From Pseudomonas piscis (GTDB taxonomy: Bacteria > Pseudomonadota > Gammaproteobacteria > Pseudomonadales > Pseudomonadaceae), in the NCBI RefSeq assembly GCF_009380155.1, contig NZ_WHUV01000004.1, positions 372,001-436,000 of the forward strand: DNA of 64,000 bases. Direction: 5' to 3'. Below, piece by piece: positions 36,196 to 45,300 of the stretch. The notes beneath the pieces were generated by a model. That model was not told where the DNA came from and made no database searches. It worked only from the letters and a program-made list of their open reading frames with translations. The position numbers were made by a program, and so were the translations under genes. Each line of letters starts with the position of its first letter. Within the stretch, counting starts at the first letter, position 1.

Positions 36196-38154
36196 TTACA
36201 GCAGGATGGTGCGGATGTCCGCCAGCAGGTCGCTCAGGCGCTTGGTGAAGCGCGCGGCGGCTGCGCCGTTGATCACACGGTGATCGTAGGACAGCGACAG
36301 CGGCAGCATCAGCTTCGGCTGGAAGGCCTTGCCGTCCCAGACCGGCTGGATGGTGGCCTTGGAAACACCGAGGATGGCCACTTCTGGCGCGTTGACGATC
36401 GGCGTGAAGCCGGTGCCGCCAATGTGGCCGAGGCTGGAGATGGTGAAGCAAGCGCCTTGCATCTCGTCCGCGGAGAGTTTCTTGGTCCGGGCCTTTTCCG
36501 CCAGGGAAGCGGCTTCGGCCGCCAGTTGCAGCAGGCTCTTCTGGTCGACGTTCTTGATCACTGGTACCAGCAGGCCATCCGGGGTGTCCACGGCGAAGCC
36601 GATGTGCACGTACTTCTTGCGGATGATCGCCTTGCCGCTCGGAGCCAGCGAGCTGTTGAAGTCCGGCAGTTCCTTGAGCAGGTGGGCGCAGGACTTGAGC
36701 AGCAGCGGCAGGACGGTCAGCTTGACGCCGGCTTTCTCGGCCACGGCCTTCTGGGCAACGCGGAAGGCCTCCAACTCGGTGATGTCGGCGGAGTCGAACT
36801 GGGTCACGTGCGGCACGTTCAGCCAGCTGCGGTGCAGGTTGGAAGCGCCGACCTGCATCAGGCGGGTCATGGCCACTTCTTCGACTTCACCGAACTTGCT
36901 GAAGTCCACGGCCGGGATCGGCGGGATGCCTGCGCCGCCGGTCGCGCCAGCGGCTGGCGCTTCCTTGGCCTTCTGCATCATGGCCTTGACGTAGACCTGC
37001 ACGTCTTCCTTGAGGATCCGGCCATGGGGGCCACTGGCGCTCACGGCGTTCAGTTCGACGCCGAACTCGCGGGCCAGCTGGCGCACGGCCGGGCCGGCGT
37101 GCACCTTGGCACCTGGCTTGGCAGGCGCAGCTGCTGCGGCGACTGGTGCTGGAGCGGCTGGTGCGGCTTCGGCCTTGGCTGGCGCAGGGGCGGCAGCCGG
37201 GGCAGGCGCGGCAGGGGCCGGAGCGACTGCAGGAGCCGCGCCCTTGACCTTGAGCTTGAGGATCAGGTCGCCGGTACCGACTTCGTCGTCCAGCTTGATC
37301 AATACGCTTTCCACGATGCCGGCGGCTGGCGATGGGATTTCCATGCTGGCCTTGTCGGATTCGAGGGTGATCAGCGACTGGTCGGCTTCGACGCTGTCGC
37401 CGGCCTTGACCATGACTTCGATGATCTTGGCCTTGCCGGCCGAGCCGATGTCCGGAACGTGGATATCCTGCACGCTGTCGGCCGCTGCTGGCGCAGGAGC
37501 GGCAGCCGGGGCAGGGGCAGCGGCTGCAGCGGGCGCTGCCGCAGGGGCCTGGGCTGGAGCGGCGGCAGGGGCCGCGGCACCGGCCACTTCCAGGTCCAGG
37601 ATCAGGTCGCCGGTACCGACTTCATCGTTGAGCTTGACGCTGATGGCCTTGACCACGCCGGCGGCTGGCGATGGGATCTCCATGCTGGCCTTGTCGGACT
37701 CGAGGGTGATCAGCGACTGGTCGGCCTCGACACTGTCGCCGACCTTGACCTGGAGCTCGATGATCTGGGCCTTGCCCGAGGAGCCGATGTCCGGCACGTG
37801 CACCTGCTGTACCGAAGTACCGGCAGGGGCGGCGCTCGGCGCAGCGGCAGGCGCTGCCGGGGCCGGCGCGGCCTCGGCTTTCGGCGCTTCGGCGGCCGGC
37901 GCAGGGGCCGCAGCGGCGGCGCCCTCGACTTCCAGTTCCAGCAGTTCGTCGCCTTCTTTCAGGCGGTCGCCCAGCTTCACTTTCACGCTCTTGACCACGC
38001 CGGCGCTCGGGGCAGGGATTTCCATGCTCGCCTTGTCCGACTCCAGGGTCAGGATGCTCTGGTCGGCTTCGATGCGATCGCCGACTTTCACCATCAGTTC
38101 GATTACTTCACCTTCACCGCTGCCGATGTCAGGTACGCGAATGAGTTCGCTCAC
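36196..38154 (-). CDS. aceF: Pyruvate dehydrogenase E2 (dihydrolipoamide acetyltransferase), three lipoyl domains
   Basis: A 652-residue E2 core subunit. Three lipoyl domains are visible, with the modified lysines Lys41, Lys155 and Lys268 each in the DKASMEIP motif. They are joined by long Ala/Pro linkers. A peripheral subunit-binding domain (GPAVRQLAREFGVELNAVSASG) lies at about 345-385, then the catalytic domain, with DHRVING near residue 624 holding the active-site His. It transfers acetyl groups from E1 to CoA. The three-lipoyl architecture is as in E. coli; my recollection is that the P. aeruginosa protein has two, so the number is worth noting. The gene is 11 bases downstream of aceE. 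Confidence 0.96.
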   Translation of the reverse strand: MSELIRVPDIGSGEGEVIELMVKVGDRIEADQSILTLESDKASMEIPAPSAGVVKSVKVKLGDRLKEGDELLELEVEGAAAAAPAPAAEAPKAEAAPAPAAPAAAPSAAPAGTSVQQVHVPDIGSSGKAQIIELQVKVGDSVEADQSLITLESDKASMEIPSPAAGVVKAISVKLNDEVGTGDLILDLEVAGAAAPAAAPAQAPAAAPAAAAAPAPAAAPAPAAADSVQDIHVPDIGSAGKAKIIEVMVKAGDSVEADQSLITLESDKASMEIPSPAAGIVESVLIKLDDEVGTGDLILKLKVKGAAPAVAPAPAAPAPAAAPAPAKAEAAPAAPAPVAAAAAPAKPGAKVHAGPAVRQLAREFGVELNAVSASGPHGRILKEDVQVYVKAMMQKAKEAPAAGATGGAGIPPIPAVDFSKFGEVEEVAMTRLMQVGASNLHRSWLNVPHVTQFDSADITELEAFRVAQKAVAEKAGVKLTVLPLLLKSCAHLLKELPDFNSSLAPSGKAIIRKKYVHIGFAVDTPDGLLVPVIKNVDQKSLLQLAAEAASLAEKARTKKLSADEMQGACFTISSLGHIGGTGFTPIVNAPEVAILGVSKATIQPVWDGKAFQPKLMLPLSLSYDHRVINGAAAARFTKRLSDLLADIRTILL

Positions 38155-38165
38155 AGAAAGTCTCC

Positions 38166-40811
38166 TCAGCAGTCCAGTGGGTTGCGTTTTTCCGGGTCGA
38201 TACCGAACTTGGCGATGGCCTCGGCCACGACCTTGGGTTCGATGTCGCCACGGTCAGCCAGGGCTTCCAGGGCTGCCAGCACCACGAAGTGACGGTCGAC
38301 TTCGAAGAAGTGACGCAGTTTCTTGCGGCTGTCGCTGCGGCCGAAACCGTCGGTGCCCAGGACCTTGAATTCCTTGGATGGGACCCACTGGCGGATTTGT
38401 TCGGCGAACAGCTTCATGTAGTCGGTGGAGGCGATGACCGGCCCCTTGCGGCCGTTCAGGCACTCTTCGACGTAGCTCTGCTGTGGCTTCTGGCCCGGGT
38501 GCAGGCGGTTGCTGCGTTCCACGGCCAGGCCGTTGCGGCGCAGTTCGTTGAAGCTGGTCACGCTCCACACGTCGGCGGCGACGTTGAATTCGTCACGCAG
38601 GATCTTCGCCGCTTCGCGGACTTCGCGCAGGATGGTGCCGGAGCCCATCAGCTGTACGTGGTGCGCGGCATCGCGGGTGTCTTCCTCGAGCAGGTACATG
38701 CCCTTGATGATGCCTTCCTCGACACCTTCGGGCATGGCTGGCTGCTGGTACGACTCGTTCATCACGGTGATGTAGTAGAAGACGTCCTGCTGCTCTTCGG
38801 TCATCTTCTTCATGCCGTCCTGGATGATCACCGCCAGCTCGTAGCCGTAGGTCGGATCGTAGGTGCGGCAGTTCGGGATGGTGCCGGCCAGCATGTGGCT
38901 GTGGCCGTCTTCGTGCTGCAGGCCTTCACCGTTGAGGGTGGTACGGCCGGCGGTGCCGCCGATCAGGAAACCACGGGTACGGCTGTCGCCAGCGGCCCAG
39001 GCCAGGTCGCCGATCCGCTGGAAACCGAACATCGAGTAGAAGATGTAGAACGGCAGCATCGGCTGGTTGTGGCTGGAGTACGAAGTGCCGGCAGCGATGA
39101 AGGAGCTCATGGCGCCCGCTTCGTTGATGCCTTCCTCGAGGATCTGGCCCTTCTTGTCTTCCTTGTAGAACATCACCTGATCTTTATCGACTGGCTCGTA
39201 GAGCTGGCCGACCGAGGAGTAGATGCCCAACTGGCGGAACATGCCTTCCATACCGAAGGTACGGGCTTCGTCCGGGATGATCGGCACGATGCGCGGGCCG
39301 ATTTCCTTGTCCTTGACCAGCTGCGCCAGGATGCGCACGAAGGCCATGGTGGTGGAGATTTCACGGTCGCCGGAACCATCGAGGATCGCCTTGAGGGTAT
39401 CCAGTGGTGGCGTCGGCACGCTGAAGCTCATGGCGCGGCGCTGCGGCACGAAGCCACCCAGCGCGGTGCGGCGCTCGCTCAGGTAGCGGGCTTCGGCGCT
39501 GCCGGTCTCCGGCTTGAAGAACGGCAGGTGTTCCAGGTCTTCGTCCTTGACCGGGATGTCGAAGCGGTCGCGGAACAGCTTCAGGCTCTCGACGTCGACC
39601 TTCTTGGTGTTGTGCGCGGTGTTCTTCGCTTCGCCGGCGCCGGTGCCATAACCCTTGATGGTCTTGGCCAGGATGACGGTCGGCTGCTCTTTGTGGTTGA
39701 CCGCCTGGTGGTAGGCCGCATAGACCTTGTACGGGTCGTGGCCACCGCGGTTGAGTTTCCAGATCTCGTCGTCGGACAGATCGGCAACCATCGCCTTGAG
39801 TTCAGGGGTGTTGAAGAAGTGCTCACGGACGAACGCGCCGTCCTTGGCCTTGTAGTTCTGGTACTCGCCGTCGATGACTTCGTCCATGCGGCGTTGCAGG
39901 ATGCCGTCGACGTCCTTGGCCAGCAGTGGGTCCCAGAAACGGCCCCAGATGACCTTGGTGACATTCCACTGGGCACCACGGAACACGCCTTCGAGTTCCT
40001 GGATGATCTTGCCGTTGCCGCGAACCGGGCCGTCGAGGCGCTGCAGGTTGCAGTTGATGACGAAGATCAGGTTGTCCAGCTTCTCGCGGCCGGCCAGGGA
40101 AATGGCGCCCAGGGCTTCCGGCTCGTCGCACTCGCCGTCGCCCAGGAAGCACCAGACCTTCTGCTTGCCGGCAGGGATGAAGCCACGGGCTTCCAGGTAC
40201 TTCATGAAGCGTGCCTGGTAGATCGCCTGGATCGGGCCCAGGCCCATGGAAACGGTCGGGAACTGCCAGAAGTCAGGCATCAGCCATGGGTGTGGATAGG
40301 ACGATAGGCCCTTGCCATCCACTTCCTGGCGGAAGTTGTTCATCTGTTCTTCGCTGATGCGGCCTTCCATGAAGGCGCGAGCGTAGACGCCAGGGGAGGT
40401 GTGGCCCTGGAAGTAGATCAGGTCGCCGCCGTGCTCGTCGGTCGGGGCCTGGAAGAAGTAGTTGAAGCCGATGTCGTACAGGGTGGCGCTGGAGGCGAAG
40501 CTGGAGATGTGACCGCCCAGGTCGGAATCCCTCAGGTTCGTGCGCATCACCATGGCCATCGCGTTCCAGCGCACCAGCGAGCGAATGCGGCGTTCCATGA
40601 ACAGGTCGCCAGGCATGCGTGCTTCGTGGGTGACGGGGATAGTGTTGCGATAGGGAGTGGTGATGGCGTAGGGCAGTTGCGAGCCGCTGCGGGTCGCGAG
40701 TTCACCCATGCGGGTCATCAGGTAGTGAGCACGGTCTTCGCCTTCTTTGTCGAGAACCGATTCCAGGGCGTCCAGCCATTCCTGGGTTTCGACGGGATCG
40801 AGGTCTTGCAT
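38166..40811 (-). CDS. aceE: Pyruvate dehydrogenase E1 component, homodimeric type
   Basis: An 881-residue homodimeric E1 of the kind found in gammaproteobacteria. The thiamine diphosphate motif GDGECDEPEALGAI...NCN is at about residues 223-253. It decarboxylates pyruvate and reductively acetylates the lipoyl groups of AceF. It is transcribed with aceF. About 110-180 bases upstream lie two GTAGT-N3-ACTAC palindromes that look like operators for a GntR-type regulator, consistent with control by pyruvate or lactate status. Confidence 0.97.
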   Translation of the reverse strand: MQDLDPVETQEWLDALESVLDKEGEDRAHYLMTRMGELATRSGSQLPYAITTPYRNTIPVTHEARMPGDLFMERRIRSLVRWNAMAMVMRTNLRDSDLGGHISSFASSATLYDIGFNYFFQAPTDEHGGDLIYFQGHTSPGVYARAFMEGRISEEQMNNFRQEVDGKGLSSYPHPWLMPDFWQFPTVSMGLGPIQAIYQARFMKYLEARGFIPAGKQKVWCFLGDGECDEPEALGAISLAGREKLDNLIFVINCNLQRLDGPVRGNGKIIQELEGVFRGAQWNVTKVIWGRFWDPLLAKDVDGILQRRMDEVIDGEYQNYKAKDGAFVREHFFNTPELKAMVADLSDDEIWKLNRGGHDPYKVYAAYHQAVNHKEQPTVILAKTIKGYGTGAGEAKNTAHNTKKVDVESLKLFRDRFDIPVKDEDLEHLPFFKPETGSAEARYLSERRTALGGFVPQRRAMSFSVPTPPLDTLKAILDGSGDREISTTMAFVRILAQLVKDKEIGPRIVPIIPDEARTFGMEGMFRQLGIYSSVGQLYEPVDKDQVMFYKEDKKGQILEEGINEAGAMSSFIAAGTSYSSHNQPMLPFYIFYSMFGFQRIGDLAWAAGDSRTRGFLIGGTAGRTTLNGEGLQHEDGHSHMLAGTIPNCRTYDPTYGYELAVIIQDGMKKMTEEQQDVFYYITVMNESYQQPAMPEGVEEGIIKGMYLLEEDTRDAAHHVQLMGSGTILREVREAAKILRDEFNVAADVWSVTSFNELRRNGLAVERSNRLHPGQKPQQSYVEECLNGRKGPVIASTDYMKLFAEQIRQWVPSKEFKVLGTDGFGRSDSRKKLRHFFEVDRHFVVLAALEALADRGDIEPKVVAEAIAKFGIDPEKRNPLDC

Positions 40812-40920
40812 GGCTTGCTCCAGGGCGGAAAGGCTTCCAGAATCGGTTGCCTGAGTTTGCGACTGGCCTTGTGGGCAGACGTTATGAATTCTTGGATTGC
40901 CGGAGGTTGCTCCAGCGATG

Positions 40921-40935
40921 TGTAGTTTTACTACA
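40921..40935. promoter_or_regulatory. GntR-type operator 1 upstream of aceE
   Basis: TGTAGT-TTT-ACTACA is a perfect palindrome that fits the T-N-GT-N3-AC-N-A consensus of the FadR/PdhR/LldR subfamily. It lies downstream of the presumed aceE -10 hexamer. Confidence 0.65.
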
Positions 40936-40972
40936 AATCATCGGCCGTTTCAGCCTTTCGAATGTATAGACG

Positions 40973-40987
40973 AGTAGTAAAACTACA
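40973..40987. promoter_or_regulatory. GntR-type operator 2 upstream of aceE
   Basis: AGTAGT-AAA-ACTACA contains GTAGT-N3-ACTAC, the same half-sites as operator 1. Centre-to-centre distance is 52 bp, close to five helical turns, so two dimers would sit on the same DNA face. Confidence 0.65.
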
Positions 40988-41191
40988 GAAGAGTGGCTCG
41001 TGGCCTCCTGCTGTGTTGTGAGAATAATCGTTACTCTTGGTCAATGAGTGACGCGGATAGATGGTGGGTTGATGCTGGCTGCTAAAAAAAATCTATTTTC
41101 AGCTATTTCTAACTTTTGTTCGACAGTCCGCCGCTGCTTGTCCTCTACCTCTCCCTCAGCCTGCACGTTCCACGCCCATCAAGGATAGCCC

Positions 41192-44131
41192 ATGAGCCTG
41201 CCCCCGCTTGCCCAAGTCCCCGCGATTCTCCTGCCGCTGGTCAGCCGTGCGGAGCAATCATTTCGCAGTGCGGTGGCCGCCCTGGAAAATGACCCCGCAG
41301 TGGCGCACTGGAGCACCGAGCGCTGGGGTGAGTTCGCCCGGGTTTGTGCTGCCAGCGACTTCGTCATCGATCAGAGCCTGCGTGATCCTTCGATGCTGCT
41401 GGAGCTGGTCCGTTCCGGCGAGCTGGATCGCGGTTTCGCCCCGGGCGAGCTATGTGCGCAGATCGCCGCGGCGGTGCAGGCGGCCGAGACCGAAGATCAA
41501 CTGGGGCGAGTGCTGCGTCGCCAGCGTACCCGGCAGCAGGTGCGGATCATCTGGCGCGACCTGACCCGCCAGGCGGACCTGGTGCAGACCTGCCGCGATC
41601 TTTCCGACCTGGCCGATGCCTGCATCGACCAGGCCTACCAATGGTTGTACCTGCGCCATTGCCAACAGTTCGGCGTGCCCACCGGCCACCGCAGCGGCGA
41701 GCCGCAGCAGATGGTCATCCTGGGCATGGGCAAGCTGGGGGCCGTGGAGCTCAACCTGTCGTCGGACATCGACCTGATCTTCGCCTACCCCGAAGGCGGC
41801 GAGACCGTCGGGGCCAAGCGGGGGCTGGACAACCAGGAGTTCTTCATCCGCCTGGGGCAGCGCCTGATCAAGGCCCTGGACCCGATGACCGTCGACGGCT
41901 TCGTGTTTCGTGTCGATATGCGCTTGCGTCCCTATGGCTCCTCGGGGGCCCTGGTCCTGAGCTTCAATGCCCTGGAGCAGTACTACCAGGACCAGGGGCG
42001 CGACTGGGAGCGCTACGCGATGATCAAGGCACGGGTGGTGGCCGGCGACCAGGCATCCGGCGCCCAATTGCTGGAATTGCTGCGGCCCTTCGTCTATCGC
42101 CGTTACCTGGACTTCTCCGCCATCGAGGCGCTGCGCACCATGAAGCAGCTGATCCAGCAGGAAGTGCGGCGCAAGGGCATGGCCGACAACATCAAGCTGG
42201 GCTCGGGCGGTATCCGTGAAGTGGAGTTCATCGCCCAGGCCTTCCAGTTGATCCATGGCGGTCGCGACCTGAGCTTGCAGCAGCGTCCTCTATTAAAGGT
42301 ACTGGGAACCCTGGAAGGGCAGGGCTACCTGCCGCCGGCGGTGGTCAGCGAGTTGCGCGAGGGTTATGAATTCCTGCGCTACACCGAGCATGCGATCCAG
42401 GCCATCGCCGACCGCCAGACCCAGATGCTGCCGGACAATCCCCAGGACCAGGCGCGGATCGCCTTCATGCTGGGGTTCGCCGACTGGGAGGCCTTCCATG
42501 AACGGCTGATGCATTGGCGGGCCCGGGTGGAATGGCACTTCCGCCAGGTGATCGCCGATCCCGATGAGGACGAAGGGGCCCAGAGCGAGGTCGTCGTGGG
42601 TGGCGAGTGGTTGCCGTTGTGGGAAGAAGCCCAGGATGAAGAGGCAGCTTGCCGCCAGTTGCAGGAAGGTGGTTTCGTCGATGCGCCCAAGGCCTTGCGG
42701 GCCCTGGCCAGCCTGCGCAGCAGTCCGCAGTTGCGAGCCATGCAGCGCCTGGGGCGTGAACGGCTGGATGCCTTCATTCCACGCCTGCTGGCCCAGGCGG
42801 TGGAGCATGCCAGTCCGGACCTGGTGCTGGAGCGGGTGCTGCCCCTGGTTGAAGCGGTGGCTCGGCGTTCGGCCTACCTGGTATTGCTCACCGAGAACCC
42901 CGGGGCGTTGCGCCGCCTGCTGACCTTGTGCGCGGCCAGCCCATGGATTGCCGAGCAGATCACTCGCTTCCCGCTGTTGCTGGATGAGTTGCTCAATGAA
43001 GGTCGACTGTTCAAGCCGCCCCTGGCGCCGGAGTTGGCGGCCGAGTTGCGTGAGCGCCTGACGCGGATTCCCGAGGACGACCTGGAACAGCAGATGGAGG
43101 CCTTGCGCCATTTCAAGCTGGCCCATCGCCTGCGAGTGGCAGCGTCGGAGATCGCCGGCAGCCTGCCCTTGATGAAGGTCAGCGACTACCTGACCTGGTT
43201 GGCCGAGGCGATCCTCGAGCAGGTGCTGGCCCTGGCCTGGCGCCAGACCGTGGCCCGCCATGGTGCGCCGCTGCGTACCGACGGCACCCTGTGCGATCCG
43301 GGGTTCATTATCGTCGGCTATGGCAAGGTCGGCGGTATCGAACTGGGCCACGGGTCCGACCTGGACCTGGTGTTCATCCATGATGGCGACCCCCAGGCCG
43401 AGACCGATGGGCCCAAGCCCATCGATGGCGCGCAATTCTTCACCCGGCTCGGCCAGCGCATCATCCACCTGCTGACCACCCAGACCAACTCCGGCCAGCT
43501 CTATGAGGTGGACATGCGCCTGCGGCCATCCGGCGCTTCGGGCCTGCTGGTCAGTTCCCTGGGGGCCTTCGGCCGTTACCAGGAGAACGAGGCCTGGACC
43601 TGGGAGCATCAGGCGCTGGTGCGGGCCCGGGTGCTGGTGGGCAGCCAGGATGTCGGCCAGGCTTTCGAAAAGGTCCGGGCCGCGGTGTTGGGCAAGCATC
43701 GCGACCTGGCCAAGCTGCGCCAGGAGGTCAGCGAAATGCGCGCCAAGATGCGCGACAACCTGGGTAGTCGCCTGACCGCCGCCGGTACGGCCGCCAATGC
43801 CTTCGAAGCCACGGTGCCCTTCGACCTCAAGCAGGACGCCGGAGGTATCGTCGATATCGAATTTATGGTGCAATACGCGGCCCTGGCGTGGTCCGAAGAG
43901 CACCCGTCATTGCTGCGCTATACCGATAACATCCGCATCCTGGAAGGTCTGGAAGAAGTCGGGCTGATGTCGGCGAGCGATGCCAGCCTGCTGCGCGAGG
44001 TCTACAAGGCCTACCGTTCCGCCGCTCATCGACAGGCGTTGCAGAATGAGGCCGGGATCATCACTGGTGATCAATTCGTGACCGAGCGGCGGGAAGTGTT
44101 GCGGATTTGGCGCGAGCTGGGGCTAAGCTAG
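41192..44131 (+). CDS. glnE: Bifunctional glutamine synthetase adenylyltransferase/adenylyl-removase
   Basis: A 979-residue two-headed nucleotidyltransferase. The N-terminal adenylyl-removase half carries LSSDIDLIFAYPEGGET near residue 190. The C-terminal adenylyltransferase half has HGSDLDLVFIHDG near 720. Both have the G-S-x-D-x-D motif expected of the beta-polymerase fold. It switches glutamine synthetase off or on in response to PII. The full length and both motifs indicate an intact enzyme. The start ATG at 41192 gives MSLPPLAQV. Confidence 0.97.
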   Translation: MSLPPLAQVPAILLPLVSRAEQSFRSAVAALENDPAVAHWSTERWGEFARVCAASDFVIDQSLRDPSMLLELVRSGELDRGFAPGELCAQIAAAVQAAETEDQLGRVLRRQRTRQQVRIIWRDLTRQADLVQTCRDLSDLADACIDQAYQWLYLRHCQQFGVPTGHRSGEPQQMVILGMGKLGAVELNLSSDIDLIFAYPEGGETVGAKRGLDNQEFFIRLGQRLIKALDPMTVDGFVFRVDMRLRPYGSSGALVLSFNALEQYYQDQGRDWERYAMIKARVVAGDQASGAQLLELLRPFVYRRYLDFSAIEALRTMKQLIQQEVRRKGMADNIKLGSGGIREVEFIAQAFQLIHGGRDLSLQQRPLLKVLGTLEGQGYLPPAVVSELREGYEFLRYTEHAIQAIADRQTQMLPDNPQDQARIAFMLGFADWEAFHERLMHWRARVEWHFRQVIADPDEDEGAQSEVVVGGEWLPLWEEAQDEEAACRQLQEGGFVDAPKALRALASLRSSPQLRAMQRLGRERLDAFIPRLLAQAVEHASPDLVLERVLPLVEAVARRSAYLVLLTENPGALRRLLTLCAASPWIAEQITRFPLLLDELLNEGRLFKPPLAPELAAELRERLTRIPEDDLEQQMEALRHFKLAHRLRVAASEIAGSLPLMKVSDYLTWLAEAILEQVLALAWRQTVARHGAPLRTDGTLCDPGFIIVGYGKVGGIELGHGSDLDLVFIHDGDPQAETDGPKPIDGAQFFTRLGQRIIHLLTTQTNSGQLYEVDMRLRPSGASGLLVSSLGAFGRYQENEAWTWEHQALVRARVLVGSQDVGQAFEKVRAAVLGKHRDLAKLRQEVSEMRAKMRDNLGSRLTAAGTAANAFEATVPFDLKQDAGGIVDIEFMVQYAALAWSEEHPSLLRYTDNIRILEGLEEVGLMSASDASLLREVYKAYRSAAHRQALQNEAGIITGDQFVTERREVLRIWRELGLS

Positions 44132-44224
44132 GCGGCCTGACAGGGGCCGTCATGTACTCGGCGGGCCTTGCGGCTCGCCAAAACTGAACCGGCGGCTGAG
44201 GCCGCGGTGCTGGATTCTCGAGGC

Positions 44225-44244
44225 GGGGAGGCGTATGCCTCCCC
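44225..44244 (+). promoter_or_regulatory. Perfect hairpin between glnE and waaF
   Basis: GGGGAGGC-GTAT-GCCTCCCC, an 8-bp perfect stem ending 20 bases before the waaF ATG. It has no U tract beyond GTTT seven bases on. It may be a weak glnE terminator or a structured leader of the LPS operon. Confidence 0.45.
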
Positions 44245-44264
44245 GGCTCGTTTATGGAAACCAC

Positions 44265-45299
44265 ATGAATATTCTGATCGTTGGGCCCAGTTGGGTCGGT
44301 GACATGGTGATGGCGCAGACACTCTTCGAGTGCCTGAAGCAGCGCCATCCTCAATGCGAGATCGACGTGCTGGCCCCCGAATGGAGCCGGCCGATCCTCG
44401 AGCGCATGCCCCAGGTGCGCCGGGCCCTGAGTTTCCCCCTGGGCCACGGGGCCCTGGAGCTGGCGACCCGGCGCGGCATCGGCAAGTCCCTGGCCGGCCA
44501 GTACGATCAGGCCATCCTTCTGCCCAATTCGCTGAAGTCGGCACTGGTGCCGTTCTTCGCCGGCATTCCCAAGCGCACCGGCTGGCGTGGCGAGTTCCGC
44601 TACGGCCTGCTCAACGATGTGCGCAAGCTCGATAAAGAGCGTTATCCGTTGATGATCGAGCGCTTCATGGCCCTGGCCTATGAGCCTGGCGCCGACTTGC
44701 CTGCGCCCTATCCGCGGCCCAGCCTGCAGATCGATCCGCAGAGCCGTGACGCGGCCCTGGCCAAGTTCGGCCTGGCCCTGGACCGTCCGGTCCTGGCGCT
44801 GTGTCCGGGAGCTGAGTTCGGTGAGGCCAAGCGCTGGCCGTCGGAACACTACGCCCAGGTGGCCGAGGCCAGGATCCGCGATGGTTGGCAGGTCTGGCTG
44901 TTCGGCTCGAAGAACGATCACGCCGTGGGCGAGGAAATCCGCAGCCGGCTGATTCCCGGCCTGCGCGAGGAGTCGGTCAACCTCAGTGGCGAGACCTCCC
45001 TGGCCGAGGCCATCGACCTGCTGTCCTGTGCCGATTCCGTGGTGTCCAACGACTCCGGGCTGATGCACGTGGCCGCCGCGCTGAACCGCCCGCTAGTGGC
45101 GGTGTACGGCTCCACCTCGCCGGGTTTCACTCCGCCCCTGGCCGATCAGGTCGAAGTGGTGCGCCTGGGTATCGAATGCAGTCCGTGCTTTGACCGCACC
45201 TGCCGCTTCGGCCATTACAACTGCCTGCGCCAGCTGATGCCGCAGTCGGTGAACGAGGCCCTGCAGCGGTTGCAGGGCACTGCGGTCGAGGTTCGATAA
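44265..45299 (+). CDS. waaF: ADP-heptose:LPS heptosyltransferase II
   Basis: A 344-residue family 9 glycosyltransferase. It begins MNILIVGPSWVGDMVMAQ, and has CPGAEFGEAKRWP and the ADP-heptose-binding SNDSGLMHVAAA blocks near 190 and 265. It adds the second heptose to the inner core at the cytosolic face of the inner membrane. It is the first gene of the LPS core operon. The ATG at 44265 is in the expected place for the family. The following waaC starts one base after its stop. Confidence 0.96.
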   Translation: MNILIVGPSWVGDMVMAQTLFECLKQRHPQCEIDVLAPEWSRPILERMPQVRRALSFPLGHGALELATRRGIGKSLAGQYDQAILLPNSLKSALVPFFAGIPKRTGWRGEFRYGLLNDVRKLDKERYPLMIERFMALAYEPGADLPAPYPRPSLQIDPQSRDAALAKFGLALDRPVLALCPGAEFGEAKRWPSEHYAQVAEARIRDGWQVWLFGSKNDHAVGEEIRSRLIPGLREESVNLSGETSLAEAIDLLSCADSVVSNDSGLMHVAAALNRPLVAVYGSTSPGFTPPLADQVEVVRLGIECSPCFDRTCRFGHYNCLRQLMPQSVNEALQRLQGTAVEVR

Positions 45300-45300
45300 G

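Larger units (their letters stand above)
40812..41191. other. Divergent control region between aceE and glnE
   Basis: A 380-base AT-richer stretch without a gene. It carries two palindromes upstream of aceE (40921-40935 and 40973-40987) and a TATACA -10-like hexamer on the minus strand (40968-40963) lying between them. The glnE side (41080-41190) is AT-rich but shows no consensus promoter that I would name. Confidence 0.65.
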
